Shown here: positions 17,504 to 27,406 of the stretch, in pieces | How the letters are laid out: every line of letters begins with the position of its first letter | Position numbering within the stretch: position 1 is the stretch's first letter | Source: Pseudoalteromonas luteoviolacea | Lineage (GTDB): Bacteria; Pseudomonadota; Gammaproteobacteria; Enterobacterales; Alteromonadaceae | Direction of reading: 5' to 3' | DNA length: 64,000 bases | Assembly (NCBI RefSeq): GCF_018100925.1 | Contig: NZ_JAGJEH010000020.1 | Span: 1 to 64,000, forward strand | Program-made: the position numbers and the translations under genes | Notes under the pieces: generated by a model | The model's database searches: none | What the model was told of the DNA's origin: nothing | The model's input: the letters and a program-made list of their open reading frames with translations, nothing else

Positions 17504-19393
17504 TTACGCAGACTTGCGCAACAGCCCTTGCTTTTTCAGATAGACTAATAATAGCGAAATAGCGGCTGGGGTGATACCAGAAATACGCGATGCTTGGCCA
17601 ATCGTTTGTGGACGCGCATCAGTAAGCTTAGCAACCACCTCGTTAGACAACCCACTTACCTGACTATAATCAAATTCGGCTGGTAGCAAAGTTTCTTCGT
17701 GGCGAAGCTGTTTATTAATCTCATCTTGTTGACGCGCTATATATCCAGCATATTTAGTCTGAATTTCAACCTGCTCAAGAGCAGGCCAGTTATCGTGTTC
17801 ACTGGCTAAGCCGTCAATGGCCATAAGCTCGCGATAGCTCACTTCAGGACGGCGGATCAAATCTTCGAGGCTAGCCTCTCGCGTCAGCGGCGATTTGAGC
17901 AGTGCATTGACTTGATCTAACGCTTCATGATCTTTGTGGATCCAAGTAGAGCGAAGACGTTGTGCTTCTTGCTCCATTACTTCTAGCTTGTTATTAAATG
18001 CTGCCCAGCGCTCATCATTTACCAAGCCTAGCTCCCGACCTTTTTCTGTAAGGCGCAAGTCTGCGTTATCTTCACGTAGAAGCAAACGGTACTCGGCACG
18101 GCTGGTAAACATACGATAAGGTTCTTTTGTGCCTAAGGTTGCTAGATCGTCAATCAGTACACCTGTATAGGCTTCATCACGACGAGGTGTCCAAGGATCC
18201 TCTCCTTTAACTTGCAACGCAGCATTCATACCAGCGATTAAACCCTGTGCACCCGCCTCTTCATAGCCAGTTGTACCATTAATTTGACCAGCAAAGAACA
18301 GACCATTGATGAATTTGGTTTCAAGAGATTGTTTTAGATCTCTGGGGTCAAAAAAGTCGTATTCAATGGCATAACCCGGGCGACAGATATGAGCATTTTC
18401 AAACCCTTTGATCGAGCGGACAATGTCCAACTGAATATCAAAAGGTAAGCTGGTGGAAATACCATTAGGATATAGCTCATAGGATGTTAGGCCTTCAGGC
18501 TCAACAAAGATCTGGTGCTTTTCTTTATCAGCAAAGCGCACAATTTTATCTTCAATTGATGGGCAATATCTCGGTCCGACCCCTTCAATAACGCCGGCAT
18601 ACATAGGTGAACGATGAAGGTTTTCACGGATCACATCATGGGTTTTCTCATTCGTATAAGTAATATAACAAGGGATCTGCGTAGGATGATCTGATTGTTT
18701 ACCCAAAAATGAGAATACAGGTGTCGGTGTATCACCTGGTTGCTCTTGCATAACTGAAAAATCTACAGTACGCGCATCAATACGTGGTGGAGTACCTGTT
18801 TTAAGTCTATCTACTCTGAACGGTAATTCACGTAAACGGTGTGCTAGTGCAATTGAAGGAGGATCCCCTGCTCTACCGCCTTTGTAGTTTTCAAGGCCAA
18901 TATGGATCTGACCACCTAAAAATGTACCTACAGTCAGTACTACGGATTGTGCACTAAAGCGCAAACCCATTTGCGTTACCACGCCTTTGACTTGATCTTG
19001 TTCTACGATCAGATCATCACAACTTTGTTGGAATATTTTTAAGTTTTCTTGGTTTTGCAAAGTATCTTGGATCGCTGCTTTGTACAATGCACGATCTGCT
19101 TGTGCCCTTGTTGCTCTTACCGCTGGACCTTTAGATGAGTTAAGCGTTCTAAATTGGATCCCGCCTTTATCGATCGCTTGTGCCATAGCGCCACCAAGTG
19201 CGTCGATCTCTTTCACTAAGTGACCTTTGCCGATCCCGCCGATCGCTGGGTTACAAGACATTTGGCCTAAAGTATCCATATTGTGAGTTAACAATAAGGT
19301 ATTCATACCCATACGTGCAGCTGCCAACGCAGCTTCTGTACCAGCATGACCGCCACCAACCACGATTACGTCAAAATGTTCATGATAAATCAT
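17504..19393 (-). CDS. mnmG: tRNA uridine-34 carboxymethylaminomethyl modification enzyme, FAD subunit
   Basis: This 629-residue protein (GidA) works with MnmE to modify the wobble uridine of several tRNAs. The FAD-binding motif VVGGGHAGTEAALAAARMG is at about 11-29, and GGIGKGHLVKEIDALGG and GTFLGGQIHIG are typical. The length equals E. coli (629). The start ATG at 19393 follows AGGATCCC. Its promoter side faces the putative oriC, and it heads the mnmG-rsmG-parA-parB operon. Confidence 0.98.
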   Translation of the reverse strand: MIYHEHFDVIVVGGGHAGTEAALAAARMGMNTLLLTHNMDTLGQMSCNPAIGGIGKGHLVKEIDALGGAMAQAIDKGGIQFRTLNSSKGPAVRATRAQADRALYKAAIQDTLQNQENLKIFQQSCDDLIVEQDQVKGVVTQMGLRFSAQSVVLTVGTFLGGQIHIGLENYKGGRAGDPPSIALAHRLRELPFRVDRLKTGTPPRIDARTVDFSVMQEQPGDTPTPVFSFLGKQSDHPTQIPCYITYTNEKTHDVIRENLHRSPMYAGVIEGVGPRYCPSIEDKIVRFADKEKHQIFVEPEGLTSYELYPNGISTSLPFDIQLDIVRSIKGFENAHICRPGYAIEYDFFDPRDLKQSLETKFINGLFFAGQINGTTGYEEAGAQGLIAGMNAALQVKGEDPWTPRRDEAYTGVLIDDLATLGTKEPYRMFTSRAEYRLLLREDNADLRLTEKGRELGLVNDERWAAFNNKLEVMEQEAQRLRSTWIHKDHEALDQVNALLKSPLTREASLEDLIRRPEVSYRELMAIDGLASEHDNWPALEQVEIQTKYAGYIARQQDEINKQLRHEETLLPAEFDYSQVSGLSNEVVAKLTDARPQTIGQASRISGITPAAISLLLVYLKKQGLLRKSA

Positions 19394-19810
19394 TTACGGG
19401 ATCCTACTTAAAAACAACCAGCAAATTTCGAAAGGGTGCGTATTCTACCTAGAAAAACGCAGAAGTGAAACGATTAAATATTAGCCAAAGCCAAAAATGG
19501 ATCACTTAAAATATATAAGGATCTTTTTAAAGATCTTTATTGATCTTATATTTAGTCAAGGCTAGATCTGTGAATAAGGTTATATTCCTATTTTGATCCA
19601 TGGACTTAAGCCAGATCATATAGTGTGAATTAGATCGGATCTAAGGGCGGATAAGCTTTGATCAAATAGCCTATTTATTCACAGCCACAAATCCGATTAA
19701 ATTTATCCAATGGATAAGTAATGCTAGATCAGCAGTTAGATCAAAGGTTATCCACATACGGTGTTTCAAAAATAAGAAAATGTGGATAACTTATGAAGAA
19801 CTGATCTTGT
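19394..19810. other. oriC: Probable chromosomal replication origin oriC (mnmG-mioC interval)
   Basis: Four perfect DnaA boxes (TTATNCACA or complement) are at 19569-19577, 19675-19683, 19748-19756 and 19781-19789. Fourteen GATC sites fall in about 415 bases, where one or two are expected by chance. Three close AT-rich GATC-led repeats at 19520-19555 resemble the 13-mers of the E. coli unwinding element. The interval is the same as the E. coli oriC location (between gidA/mnmG and mioC). It also lies where the largely leftward mnmG-atp block gives way to the largely rightward dnaA-gyrB-glyS block, although that change is spread over about 12 kb. Confidence 0.85.
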
Positions 19811-20254
19811 TTAGCTATTTACTACCAGCTCACTAAACTGAGGTAACCAAGCTAACGCGGTATCTTCAGGTAATGCTTCATCTAATACATCTATCTTTAG
19901 AGTTGGCAAAAGCGCTTGCGCACCTTTTTCAATTAAAAGCTTTTCACTGTTCATGGCTGCATGGTTATAGGTGTCATAGCTTGAGTCGCCTATACCAACA
20001 ACGGCAAAGCGGACATGGCTTAGATCTGCTTGTTCATCAAGTTGTGAGATAAAAGGCAATAGGTTTTCAGGATAATCACCTGCACCATAAGTAGAGGTCA
20101 CAAGTAGCCATATATTACTTGCGCATTCAGACAAATCTGGCTGTTCATGTACATTGCATGTTAAAGCGCGGGCATTTAGATCCTCAGCTAATTGCTCTGC
20201 AACATATTCAGCTGAGCCCATTTGGCTACCAATAATGATCTCAATATTACTCAT
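19811..20254 (-). CDS. mioC: MioC flavodoxin-like protein
   Basis: This 147-residue protein has a flavodoxin fold. The FMN phosphate loop is GSQMGSAEYVAEQL at residues 9-22, and TSTYGAGDYPENL and GIGDSSYDTYNH contact the flavin ring. E. coli MioC is an electron carrier needed for biotin synthase activity in vitro. The gene is read towards the putative origin, as in E. coli, so its transcription may cross oriC. Confidence 0.93.
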   Translation of the reverse strand: MSNIEIIIGSQMGSAEYVAEQLAEDLNARALTCNVHEQPDLSECASNIWLLVTSTYGAGDYPENLLPFISQLDEQADLSHVRFAVVGIGDSSYDTYNHAAMNSEKLLIEKGAQALLPTLKIDVLDEALPEDTALAWLPQFSELVVNS

Positions 20255-20914
20255 CGTTTCTCAATATCTCTCTGTATATGCGGCTCATGATAATAGGGAT
20301 CAAAAAGAAGTAAAGTGTTACTTCAGCCTTGGGATAAAAATAATTAGATGAAATTTCACTCTTTTGTGGGTTAAACTTAATAAGGTGTTGATTTAAAAGG
20401 TGTAAATAAATTATTCCTGCTGCGGTAATTCTTTAATAATTGTGGATAAGCAGGGTGTAAGTAGGTAGTGGGATGCGAAGACTTTGCCTTTCATTGGCTC
20501 CTAAAGTTAATGATGTACAGCGAAATGCCAGTGTGTGGATAATTGTGCATGAACAATGATCTTATTTGCGGGGGCGATCTTGTTTTTTTGGATCTATAAA
20601 GTTAGATCTATATAAAAAAATATTCTAAAAGATCGTGTTTTTAGTTATTTTTGAGGGCTGAAGTGAGGGTTTTCTGTACTGAGCTAGTAAAAATTGATCG
20701 TTTTCCTCTGCAAACTGGGTGTTTTATTAATATGAGTATGTTCATTATGTCCGATATTACTTTGATAGTAGTGTCTGAGATGTACAAACCTTTCTCTGTT
20801 ATTCATTGCTTTGTATGAAATGTGTACATTCATTCTCACTTTTAAACGAATTCTAGACAGTCTTGCATGCTAATTAGGCACTAAGATCGCTTCATTGATC
20901 AAAGGAGCGATGAA
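20255..20914. other. Second DnaA-box/GATC cluster upstream of the serine hydrolase gene
   Basis: This 660-base gene-free stretch has perfect DnaA boxes (TGTGGATAA orientation) at 20441-20449 and 20534-20542, and nine GATC sites. Several are in an AT-rich block at 20560-20640 that resembles an unwinding element. It may be an extension of oriC split by mioC, or a DnaA-regulated promoter region for mioC or the next gene. No gene was recognised in it. Confidence 0.55.
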
Positions 20915-22474
20915 ATGAAACCAAAAAACTTAGTGTTACCTGGCTTGATTTGCAGTTTATTGGCTGGCTGCAATGACGATAACCATGCACCCAATATTGA
21001 AGTTGCGCAGCCAAATCATAGTGCGATTGTCACAACGCAATTGTCATTGACGGCTGTTGTAAGTGATAAAGACAATAATTTACAGGACATTAAATGGCGC
21101 CAAATTTCTGGGCCTGCTCAGGCAACTCTTGAAGTTGATGGCAATAAAGATCAATCCATCGAGGTGACTTTACCAGCCAAAGCAGGGGAGTATATATTTG
21201 AAATTGAAGCAAATGATATATGGCGTTTGAAGGAAAAGTCGCGCTTTATTGTCACTGCGCAAAGTCTTGAAGAGGCTGTTTTCCCGCAGTTAGACAAATT
21301 ACTCAGCGACACTTACAGTGAATCGACAGAACTGGTTCCCGGGATGCAAGCACTTATCGATTTTGGCATTGAGGGCCAAGTATGGCGTGGAGCTGTCGGT
21401 TATAGAGATAAAGATGATCGAGTCCCTTTATTGGTAGATACACCATTTCGTATTGCAAGTATTTCAAAAACCCTCAGTGCTGGTGTTACTTTTTCCCTGA
21501 TTGATGAAGGTGTTATTACACTTGATACCACACTTGCTGAGCTAGTCTCAGAATCGGATATGCCCAAGGGTTATCAAGTGGAAGATTTTCATGTCCTCAA
21601 TGGTGTTAAACGGGGTGGGGCGATCACGGTACGACAATTGTTGGATCAAACTAGTGGTATTGAAGACTTTGTTTCTTACCTATCAGATTTGAACGCGCCA
21701 GACACAAGATCTTTTCAAGCTGCGTTGCTAGGCACAGGAGAAGATATTCCTGCTGTATGGCATTCCGATCTGTTAATTGAAGATCTATTGCGACGAGGTA
21801 TCACGCAGTCGCTTGATAATATGCCGGGTGAGCAGCATCTATATGGCAACAGCAATACGGACATTCTGGCTTGGGCACTAGAGCAATATACTGGAAAAAG
21901 CTTCGAGCAATTACTATATGAGCGGGTGTATTTGCCTCTAGGTATGAATAATACTTATATGGATCAACATGAGCCGGCAAGGGGTGATGATAAAATTGTT
22001 GAACATTACTTCAATATTTCTGATGTTGAGCATGTTCCACCTGCACTACATGGAAATCACAATATTGTAGCATTAGGCGTGAATACTTCGTTTGCTTGGG
22101 CCGGAGGTGGATTAGTATCAACTATTGACGATCTTAATCTGTATTTTACAGCACTCCACCAGCGGACTTTGGTTCAAGATCCTAAACTAAATGAAGCGAT
22201 TCAATCGCATTGGATGCCTATATTCTCAGGAGAAAATATGTCGCAGTCATATGGATTGGCATTGGCTAAATACCAAATGAATGGCTTTACAAGCGTTGGT
22301 CATTCCGGGTTTTGGGGGGTAAATGCTGCGATGGTAGAACCGCTTGGTATTCGAGTGATCACCGCGAATCATCAAGTCGTGTCAGACAGCTTGTATGATT
22401 TTGAATACGGCGCAATCCAATTGCTACATAATTTGGGTATTAAAGGTGTAACGCCGCTGGTATCTAGTAAGTAA
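20915..22474 (+). CDS. Beta-lactamase-fold serine hydrolase lipoprotein
   Basis: This 519-residue protein starts with a signal peptide ending in LLAGC (Cys19), so it is probably lipid-anchored. Residues about 25-115 look like an Ig/PKD-type domain (IEVAQPNHS, DKDNNLQDIKWRQISG). The rest is a class C beta-lactamase/DD-peptidase fold: catalytic SISK with Ser182 and Lys185, YGNSN as the tyrosine motif, and GHSGFWG in place of the third motif. Such proteins are esterases, peptidases or penicillin-binding relatives, and the substrate cannot be assigned. The ATG follows AAGGAGCG. The gene is single and lies convergent to mnmE, inside what is usually a core interval. Confidence 0.85.
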   Translation: MKPKNLVLPGLICSLLAGCNDDNHAPNIEVAQPNHSAIVTTQLSLTAVVSDKDNNLQDIKWRQISGPAQATLEVDGNKDQSIEVTLPAKAGEYIFEIEANDIWRLKEKSRFIVTAQSLEEAVFPQLDKLLSDTYSESTELVPGMQALIDFGIEGQVWRGAVGYRDKDDRVPLLVDTPFRIASISKTLSAGVTFSLIDEGVITLDTTLAELVSESDMPKGYQVEDFHVLNGVKRGGAITVRQLLDQTSGIEDFVSYLSDLNAPDTRSFQAALLGTGEDIPAVWHSDLLIEDLLRRGITQSLDNMPGEQHLYGNSNTDILAWALEQYTGKSFEQLLYERVYLPLGMNNTYMDQHEPARGDDKIVEHYFNISDVEHVPPALHGNHNIVALGVNTSFAWAGGGLVSTIDDLNLYFTALHQRTLVQDPKLNEAIQSHWMPIFSGENMSQSYGLALAKYQMNGFTSVGHSGFWGVNAAMVEPLGIRVITANHQVVSDSLYDFEYGAIQLLHNLGIKGVTPLVSSK

Positions 22475-22520
22475 CTTGGTGATAGGATACCCGCTGCTCA
22501 CGCATCGGGTATCTCATAGG

Positions 22521-23885
22521 TTATTTGCCGATGCAGAATGAACTGAATATTTTGCCTAGTAGATCATCTGATGTAAATTCTCCAGTAATTTCATTCAGAT
22601 GTTGCTGAGTTAAGCGCAGTTCTTCGGCTAAGATTTCACCGGCAATATGCATTTCTAACTGTGTTTGACCTATTTCCAAGTGTTCTGCTGCACGCTCTAA
22701 TGCATCAAGGTGACGGCGGCGCGCCATGAACCCACCTTCATTTGCACCGGTAAATCCAATACACGCTTTGAGATGCTCTCGCAAGGTATCAATGCCAGTA
22801 TTGGCTTGCGCACTGAGTCTTAAAACAGGGTAATTACCCTGTTGGCACAACCCTTGTTGTTCACCACACAAATCGATCTTATTGCGAATAACTGTGATCT
22901 CCATGCCTGTTGGCAGCTTTTCCATAAATTCAGGCCAGATTTTCAGTGGATCGGTTTCTTGGGTATCTGTACCATCGACCATAAATAAAACATGATCTGC
23001 GCCGCTGATCTCTTCCCAAGCTCGTTCGATCCCGATTTGTTCGACTTTGTCCGGGCTATCACGAAGCCCTGCTGTATCGATAATATGCAGTGGCATACCA
23101 TCAATATGAATATGCTCTCTTAAAACATCTCGGGTAGTGCCTGCAATATCTGTAACGATGGCTGCTTCTCTACCTGCTAGCGCATTTAACAAAGATGACT
23201 TACCTGCATTAGGACGCCCAGCTATAACAACACGCATACCCTCGCGCATGATACTGCCTTGTTTGGCTTGACGCCGAACCTCGGCTAATTGTGTGATGAT
23301 TGCTTGTAAGTCGCCAGCTACCTTACCATCAGACAAGAAATCGATTTCTTCATCTGGAAAGTCAATCGCTGCTTCAACATACATGCGCAAGTGGATCACT
23401 TTCTCTACCAGCACATTAATATGCTTTGAGAAGTCTCCCTGCAACGAGTGTAGAGCACTCTTTGCTGCTTGTTCACTGGTGGCATTGATAAGATCAGCAA
23501 TCGCTTCCGCTTGGGTTAAATCTAGCTTATCATTCATAAATGCACGTTCAGAAAATTCACCAGGTTTAGCCAGTCTGACGCCGTCAATTTGGCTGATCTC
23601 TTTAAGCAGCATATCAATGACAACTGGACCACCATGGCCTTGTAATTCCAATACGTCTTCTCCGGTAAAGGAATTCGGTCCTTGGAAAAACAATGCGATA
23701 CCTTGATCGAGTTGCTCTCCAGCTAGGGTATTAAATGGTAAATATTCGGCATATCGTGTCTTTGGGCATTTACCCAAGATTTTTTCTGCAACTAACTTCG
23801 CTGCTGTGCCTGAAATTCGAATGATCCCTACACCGCCACGGCCGGGTGCGGTTGCCTGAGCTGCTATCGTATCTTGTGCAATCAT
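22521..23885 (-). CDS. mnmE: tRNA modification GTPase MnmE
   Basis: This GTPase is the partner of MnmG in wobble-uridine modification. The N-terminal folate-binding domain begins DTIAAQATAPGRGGVGIIRI. The G domain has GRPNAGKSSLLNAL, DTAGLR and NKID, and the catalytic C-terminus ends in the conserved FCIGK. The ATG at 23885 gives 454 residues, exactly the E. coli length. An upstream in-frame ATG at 23939 would add 18 non-conserved residues and is not used here. Confidence 0.97.
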   Translation of the reverse strand: MIAQDTIAAQATAPGRGGVGIIRISGTAAKLVAEKILGKCPKTRYAEYLPFNTLAGEQLDQGIALFFQGPNSFTGEDVLELQGHGGPVVIDMLLKEISQIDGVRLAKPGEFSERAFMNDKLDLTQAEAIADLINATSEQAAKSALHSLQGDFSKHINVLVEKVIHLRMYVEAAIDFPDEEIDFLSDGKVAGDLQAIITQLAEVRRQAKQGSIMREGMRVVIAGRPNAGKSSLLNALAGREAAIVTDIAGTTRDVLREHIHIDGMPLHIIDTAGLRDSPDKVEQIGIERAWEEISGADHVLFMVDGTDTQETDPLKIWPEFMEKLPTGMEITVIRNKIDLCGEQQGLCQQGNYPVLRLSAQANTGIDTLREHLKACIGFTGANEGGFMARRRHLDALERAAEHLEIGQTQLEMHIAGEILAEELRLTQQHLNEITGEFTSDDLLGKIFSSFCIGK

Positions 23886-24011
23886 GATGACTCTTGCTAA
23901 ATGAGTGTGTTCTAAGCTCAATTGTACAGCAATTGGCATTTCTCAGGTATAGTGGAAGACAATGAATAAAGTGAATTACTTAAGATATAGAGATTAAGGA
24001 AAACCCACTTC

Positions 24012-26183
24012 GTGTTGTTATTTGGTCCATTTCGATTTGATGCTGAAAAGTTGGTTTTGTACCAACAGCAAGAGCGATACTCCCTGCGGCCTAAAGTACT
24101 GCAATTGCTAGCTTATTTTTTGGCAAACCCACATCAAGTGATCAAACGGGAGTCGCTACTTTCAGACTTATGGCAACATGGAGAGTATAGAGAAGCGGCG
24201 CTGACCCAAAGCATCAATGAATTGCGTCAAGCTTTAGGTGACAACGCACAACATCCAACTTACATTCGGACATTGCCTCAACAAGGCTATCAATGGATCT
24301 GCGATGTTAAAGCCCAAAAGTGCGCTAAAAAACAGCTTAGGTTAGTGTTGGCCATATGTGGTGCTACGGCTATCACGGTTGGTACGTCAATCGTAACATC
24401 TGCATTTTTGGAGAGAGCAGAAGTGCAAGAGGTTCAAAAGTCCGCACTTTTGATTTTGCCACTGCGCAATGAAACCGGAGTACAAGCTAACGCTTGGTGG
24501 GGTTATGCACTTGAAAGCGTGCTTAAAGAGCATCTGCAGCACACCCATCGATTACTGCCTAAAAGTCAAACTCCAGAACTTTTGACGTTGCCGACAGTGG
24601 AGCAGCCGTCACAGTTGAGGTTGACGCTAAAACCGATGCAACAACGCTTTTTATTGCAGGCTAGGCTCGATAGCCGTCATGCTGAAGTGGTGGTCGAACA
24701 TTTGGATCAGAACTTTACCGAGATCGCACAGCAATTGTTGTTTATGTTGCAAGGCCAAGTGACGCGTCTAGACAATCATATCGATCCAAGCCCGGGACTA
24801 GCTGATTATTATCGCGGGCTTCAAGCTTTAAATGAGTTTGGACCTCAATTGGCTAAGCCTTATTTTGAGGCTGCGTTGGTCTTAGCGCCTCATCATTTGC
24901 CTTCACAATTGGAGTTGGCTCAAATTGCATGGCATCAAGGTGATATATCACAAGCAAGAGCACGCTTTGCTGCGTTGGACATCACTCATGCATCGGCTGT
25001 TTTGCAGGCGCGTTACTACCTTTATTTAGGCGTATTTCAAAAAGCACTTGGTGAGTTTTCGCAAGCAAAGAAAAATGCACAGTCTGCACTCATATTGGCA
25101 CAGCAAAGCCAGCAAATTGAATTGATAGCCAGTGCTTATCAACTTCGGGCCGATATTGCCTGGCACCTATTGCAATGGCAGGACTACACGATGGCGATGA
25201 ATGCAGCTTACGCACTCGTTGGTAGTCGGTCATTTGCATACAGTGAAGCACAGCGTTCATTTTATTTGGCGAATCCGCCAGCAGCAGGCCCACAAGGAAA
25301 AAACTTGCTCAACCTAGCGCAGAGCAAAAAGGTGCTGAGTCATGCTATTGAGTACTACCGTCAGAGCAAGGATAAAATTGACTTGGCGAAAAGCTTATTC
25401 GCGTATGGTCAAAACTATTTAGTTCCGGTGAGCGAAAGTGAAAAGAGTTTATTGGAGGCACTTCAGATTATCTCTGACAGCGGTAATTTTCACCTTAAAA
25501 CGCAAGTGCTTACTTACTTGGGGTTTTACTATATACAGCTACATAAAGGGGAGAAAGCACTTTATTATCTTAATCAAGTTGAACTAAACGAACAGTTTAA
25601 CTCAGCTATCGAACAGCTTAATTTGCTCAAGGCGATGGCGTTTATGGACATTGGTCTCACCCACAGTGATATGGATGCTACTCAAGCTGCTCAACGACAA
25701 TTTAGCGTGCTACTGGCTGCGCCAGATACTTCTGTTATGACACGTACAAACGCGACACTCTTGTTGGCTTGGACTTGGCTAAAACTTGATAATTTAGACA
25801 AAGCACAAACACTGACTGAGCGCGCTTTGGCTGATTATCAGCGCTTTTCAATCAGTGAAGCTGCGACTTATGCCGCGTATACTCAGATGTATATACACCT
25901 ACTGCGCGGTCAACCTGAGCGTGCTATCAGCTTAGTCGACTTGGACAAAAATAAAGACGTACATTTGATGTTGTTTTACTCATCTATAGCGGCGCATATG
26001 ACACAAAATAAAGCGCTTGAACAAAGAAGCACAGAGCTGTTGAGCGTGCTGAAAAACAGCGCACCTTTGTTGCAGCAGCTCGACGAATATAAACAACAAG
26101 CAGGGCACAATCGCATCAAACACATAATGCTATTGGATGCGCCCTACAGTGTATATTGCCAAAGTAAATGGGTTCTAGAGTGA
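24012..26183 (+). CDS. Winged-helix membrane regulator with TPR-like periplasmic region
   Basis: The 723-residue protein starts with an OmpR/PhoB-type winged helix (about 1-95; SLRPKVLQLLAYFLANP, SINELRQALGD, TLPQQGYQWIC). One transmembrane helix at about 108-131 follows. The large periplasmic part is helical, with tetratricopeptide-like repeats (LADYYRGLQALNEFGPQLAK, AKKNAQSALILAQQ, ALYYLNQVELNEQF). This CadC/ToxR-like layout predicts direct transcriptional control in response to an envelope signal. The start is GTG after AAGGAAAA. It is divergent from mnmE, and its 3' end overlaps by nine bases the 3' end of the convergent thiol-redox operon, its possible target. Confidence 0.8.
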   Translation: MLLFGPFRFDAEKLVLYQQQERYSLRPKVLQLLAYFLANPHQVIKRESLLSDLWQHGEYREAALTQSINELRQALGDNAQHPTYIRTLPQQGYQWICDVKAQKCAKKQLRLVLAICGATAITVGTSIVTSAFLERAEVQEVQKSALLILPLRNETGVQANAWWGYALESVLKEHLQHTHRLLPKSQTPELLTLPTVEQPSQLRLTLKPMQQRFLLQARLDSRHAEVVVEHLDQNFTEIAQQLLFMLQGQVTRLDNHIDPSPGLADYYRGLQALNEFGPQLAKPYFEAALVLAPHHLPSQLELAQIAWHQGDISQARARFAALDITHASAVLQARYYLYLGVFQKALGEFSQAKKNAQSALILAQQSQQIELIASAYQLRADIAWHLLQWQDYTMAMNAAYALVGSRSFAYSEAQRSFYLANPPAAGPQGKNLLNLAQSKKVLSHAIEYYRQSKDKIDLAKSLFAYGQNYLVPVSESEKSLLEALQIISDSGNFHLKTQVLTYLGFYYIQLHKGEKALYYLNQVELNEQFNSAIEQLNLLKAMAFMDIGLTHSDMDATQAAQRQFSVLLAAPDTSVMTRTNATLLLAWTWLKLDNLDKAQTLTERALADYQRFSISEAATYAAYTQMYIHLLRGQPERAISLVDLDKNKDVHLMLFYSSIAAHMTQNKALEQRSTELLSVLKNSAPLLQQLDEYKQQAGHNRIKHIMLLDAPYSVYCQSKWVLE

Positions 26184-26927
26184 TATAAGATCCTTTGTTG
26201 GCATATGTGCCCCTCTGTAAATAACTTTGCCCTGAGTGTCGAATACGACCCAGTAAGGCAATTCATTTATTTGGTAGTATTCGAATAGCTGATTGTACGT
26301 ATCAAATACCATATCATGTTGCACAGCGAAGCGTTTTTGATATGCATAGGCACTATGTTCGTCGACATAAAAGGGTTTGATCACGGTTAAAAATGTTTCA
26401 GGTCTTTTTTTCGCCAATTGGTTGTTTTGAGCAATGCGTTTTTCACATGCAGGAATATGCTGGAAGGGGCACAAACTGTCGCTAAAAAATAGCACTTGAT
26501 AGTCTTGTTGCAAACGTGTTTTTAACAGCGGTTTCCCTGACAAGGTTTGCAAAGGTGAAGAGCGCTTCGGTTTAGAAGTTGTCTTTGCTGTTGAAGTTAA
26601 ATGCATTTTCGATATAACTTGCTCATTTTCCACCAGCACGCTAGTCGGCGTTTTTCTCACTTGAAACTTGTTCATCAAGTGATTGTGTTTATCTATGGTG
26701 AGACCTTGATATATTGGATATGCATCAATAAATAGCTCTACGCTGGCTTTATCTACATTGATGTCTGGTTGTATGAAAATACGTTTTACCTTGGTATTAG
26801 GCAGCTGTGTTGTATGCGTATATTCGTCCCATATATTAATGAATACATACTCGACTGTGGTGCTTTGAGCATTATAGGAGAGTAACAAAGCCCCCAAGAT
26901 TATGAGCCTTTTAACTTGTATATACAT
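26175..26927 (-). CDS. Secreted thioredoxin-like protein, two-domain
   Basis: The 250-residue protein has a signal peptide (about 1-22). Two thioredoxin-like halves are suggested: residues 25-110, with a cis-proline-like RKTPTSVLVEN, and residues 140-250, with QVLFFSDSLCPFQHIPAC and NELPYWVVFDTQGKVIYRG. The second half has Cys153 and Cys161 separated by seven residues rather than a CXXC pair, so it may not be a normal oxidoreductase. It overlaps the start of the upstream TlpA-like gene by one base and is the last gene of the three-gene operon. A partner substrate is not evident. Confidence 0.6.
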   Translation of the reverse strand: MYIQVKRLIILGALLLSYNAQSTTVEYVFINIWDEYTHTTQLPNTKVKRIFIQPDINVDKASVELFIDAYPIYQGLTIDKHNHLMNKFQVRKTPTSVLVENEQVISKMHLTSTAKTTSKPKRSSPLQTLSGKPLLKTRLQQDYQVLFFSDSLCPFQHIPACEKRIAQNNQLAKKRPETFLTVIKPFYVDEHSAYAYQKRFAVQHDMVFDTYNQLFEYYQINELPYWVVFDTQGKVIYRGAHMPTKDLISL

Positions 26928-27388
26928 TAGTGACTCCCTTGCAACTTACTGAGCTTATCTGCAAGTTCATCTGTAAAGAGGGCACTGCGATATAATTCAT
27001 TGCCATGCTCGTCTAACAAGATATGTTGAGGCGTTCCTAGGACTTGATATTGGCGTGTAATGCTGCCATCGCTGTCAAATACCGTTGGGAACTGGTAGTG
27101 ATATTTTTTGAGGTAATTGGTAACGCCACGCAGAGATTGATTAAAACCTATATTAATGGAAATAACCTGATAGCCATTGTTAGCTTGTTGGTAGCTTTGT
27201 TCTAAGAGTGGCATTTCTTCCACACAGTATGCACACCAGGTCGCCCAAAATTTAAGATATGTCACTTTTTCTTTGCTTGAAATTTGCTGCTTATCCAGCG
27301 TTGTTGCATTGAGTGGAGGATAGGGAGTTGTGGCTGAAAATACGTGTGTTGTGAGTAACATTAATAACGAGAGTAGGAGTTTCATCAT
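26927..27388 (-). CDS. TlpA/ResA-like periplasmic thioredoxin
   Basis: The 153-residue protein has a signal peptide (about 1-18). The redox motif is FWATWCAYCVEEMP with Cys52 and Cys55, and the cis-proline segment is LGTPQHILLDEHGNELYR. It probably reduces periplasmic disulfides with electrons from the DsbD-like protein encoded 18 bases upstream. The downstream gene overlaps its stop, so translation is likely coupled. Confidence 0.85.
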   Translation of the reverse strand: MMKLLLSLLMLLTTHVFSATTPYPPLNATTLDKQQISSKEKVTYLKFWATWCAYCVEEMPLLEQSYQQANNGYQVISINIGFNQSLRGVTNYLKKYHYQFPTVFDSDGSITRQYQVLGTPQHILLDEHGNELYRSALFTDELADKLSKLQGSH

Positions 27389-27406
27389 AGTTTCCTTTTT
27401 GTGATG

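Noticed and set aside
23293..23706. 137-codon plus-strand frame inside mnmE
   Set aside because: Antisense shadow caused by codon bias of mnmE.
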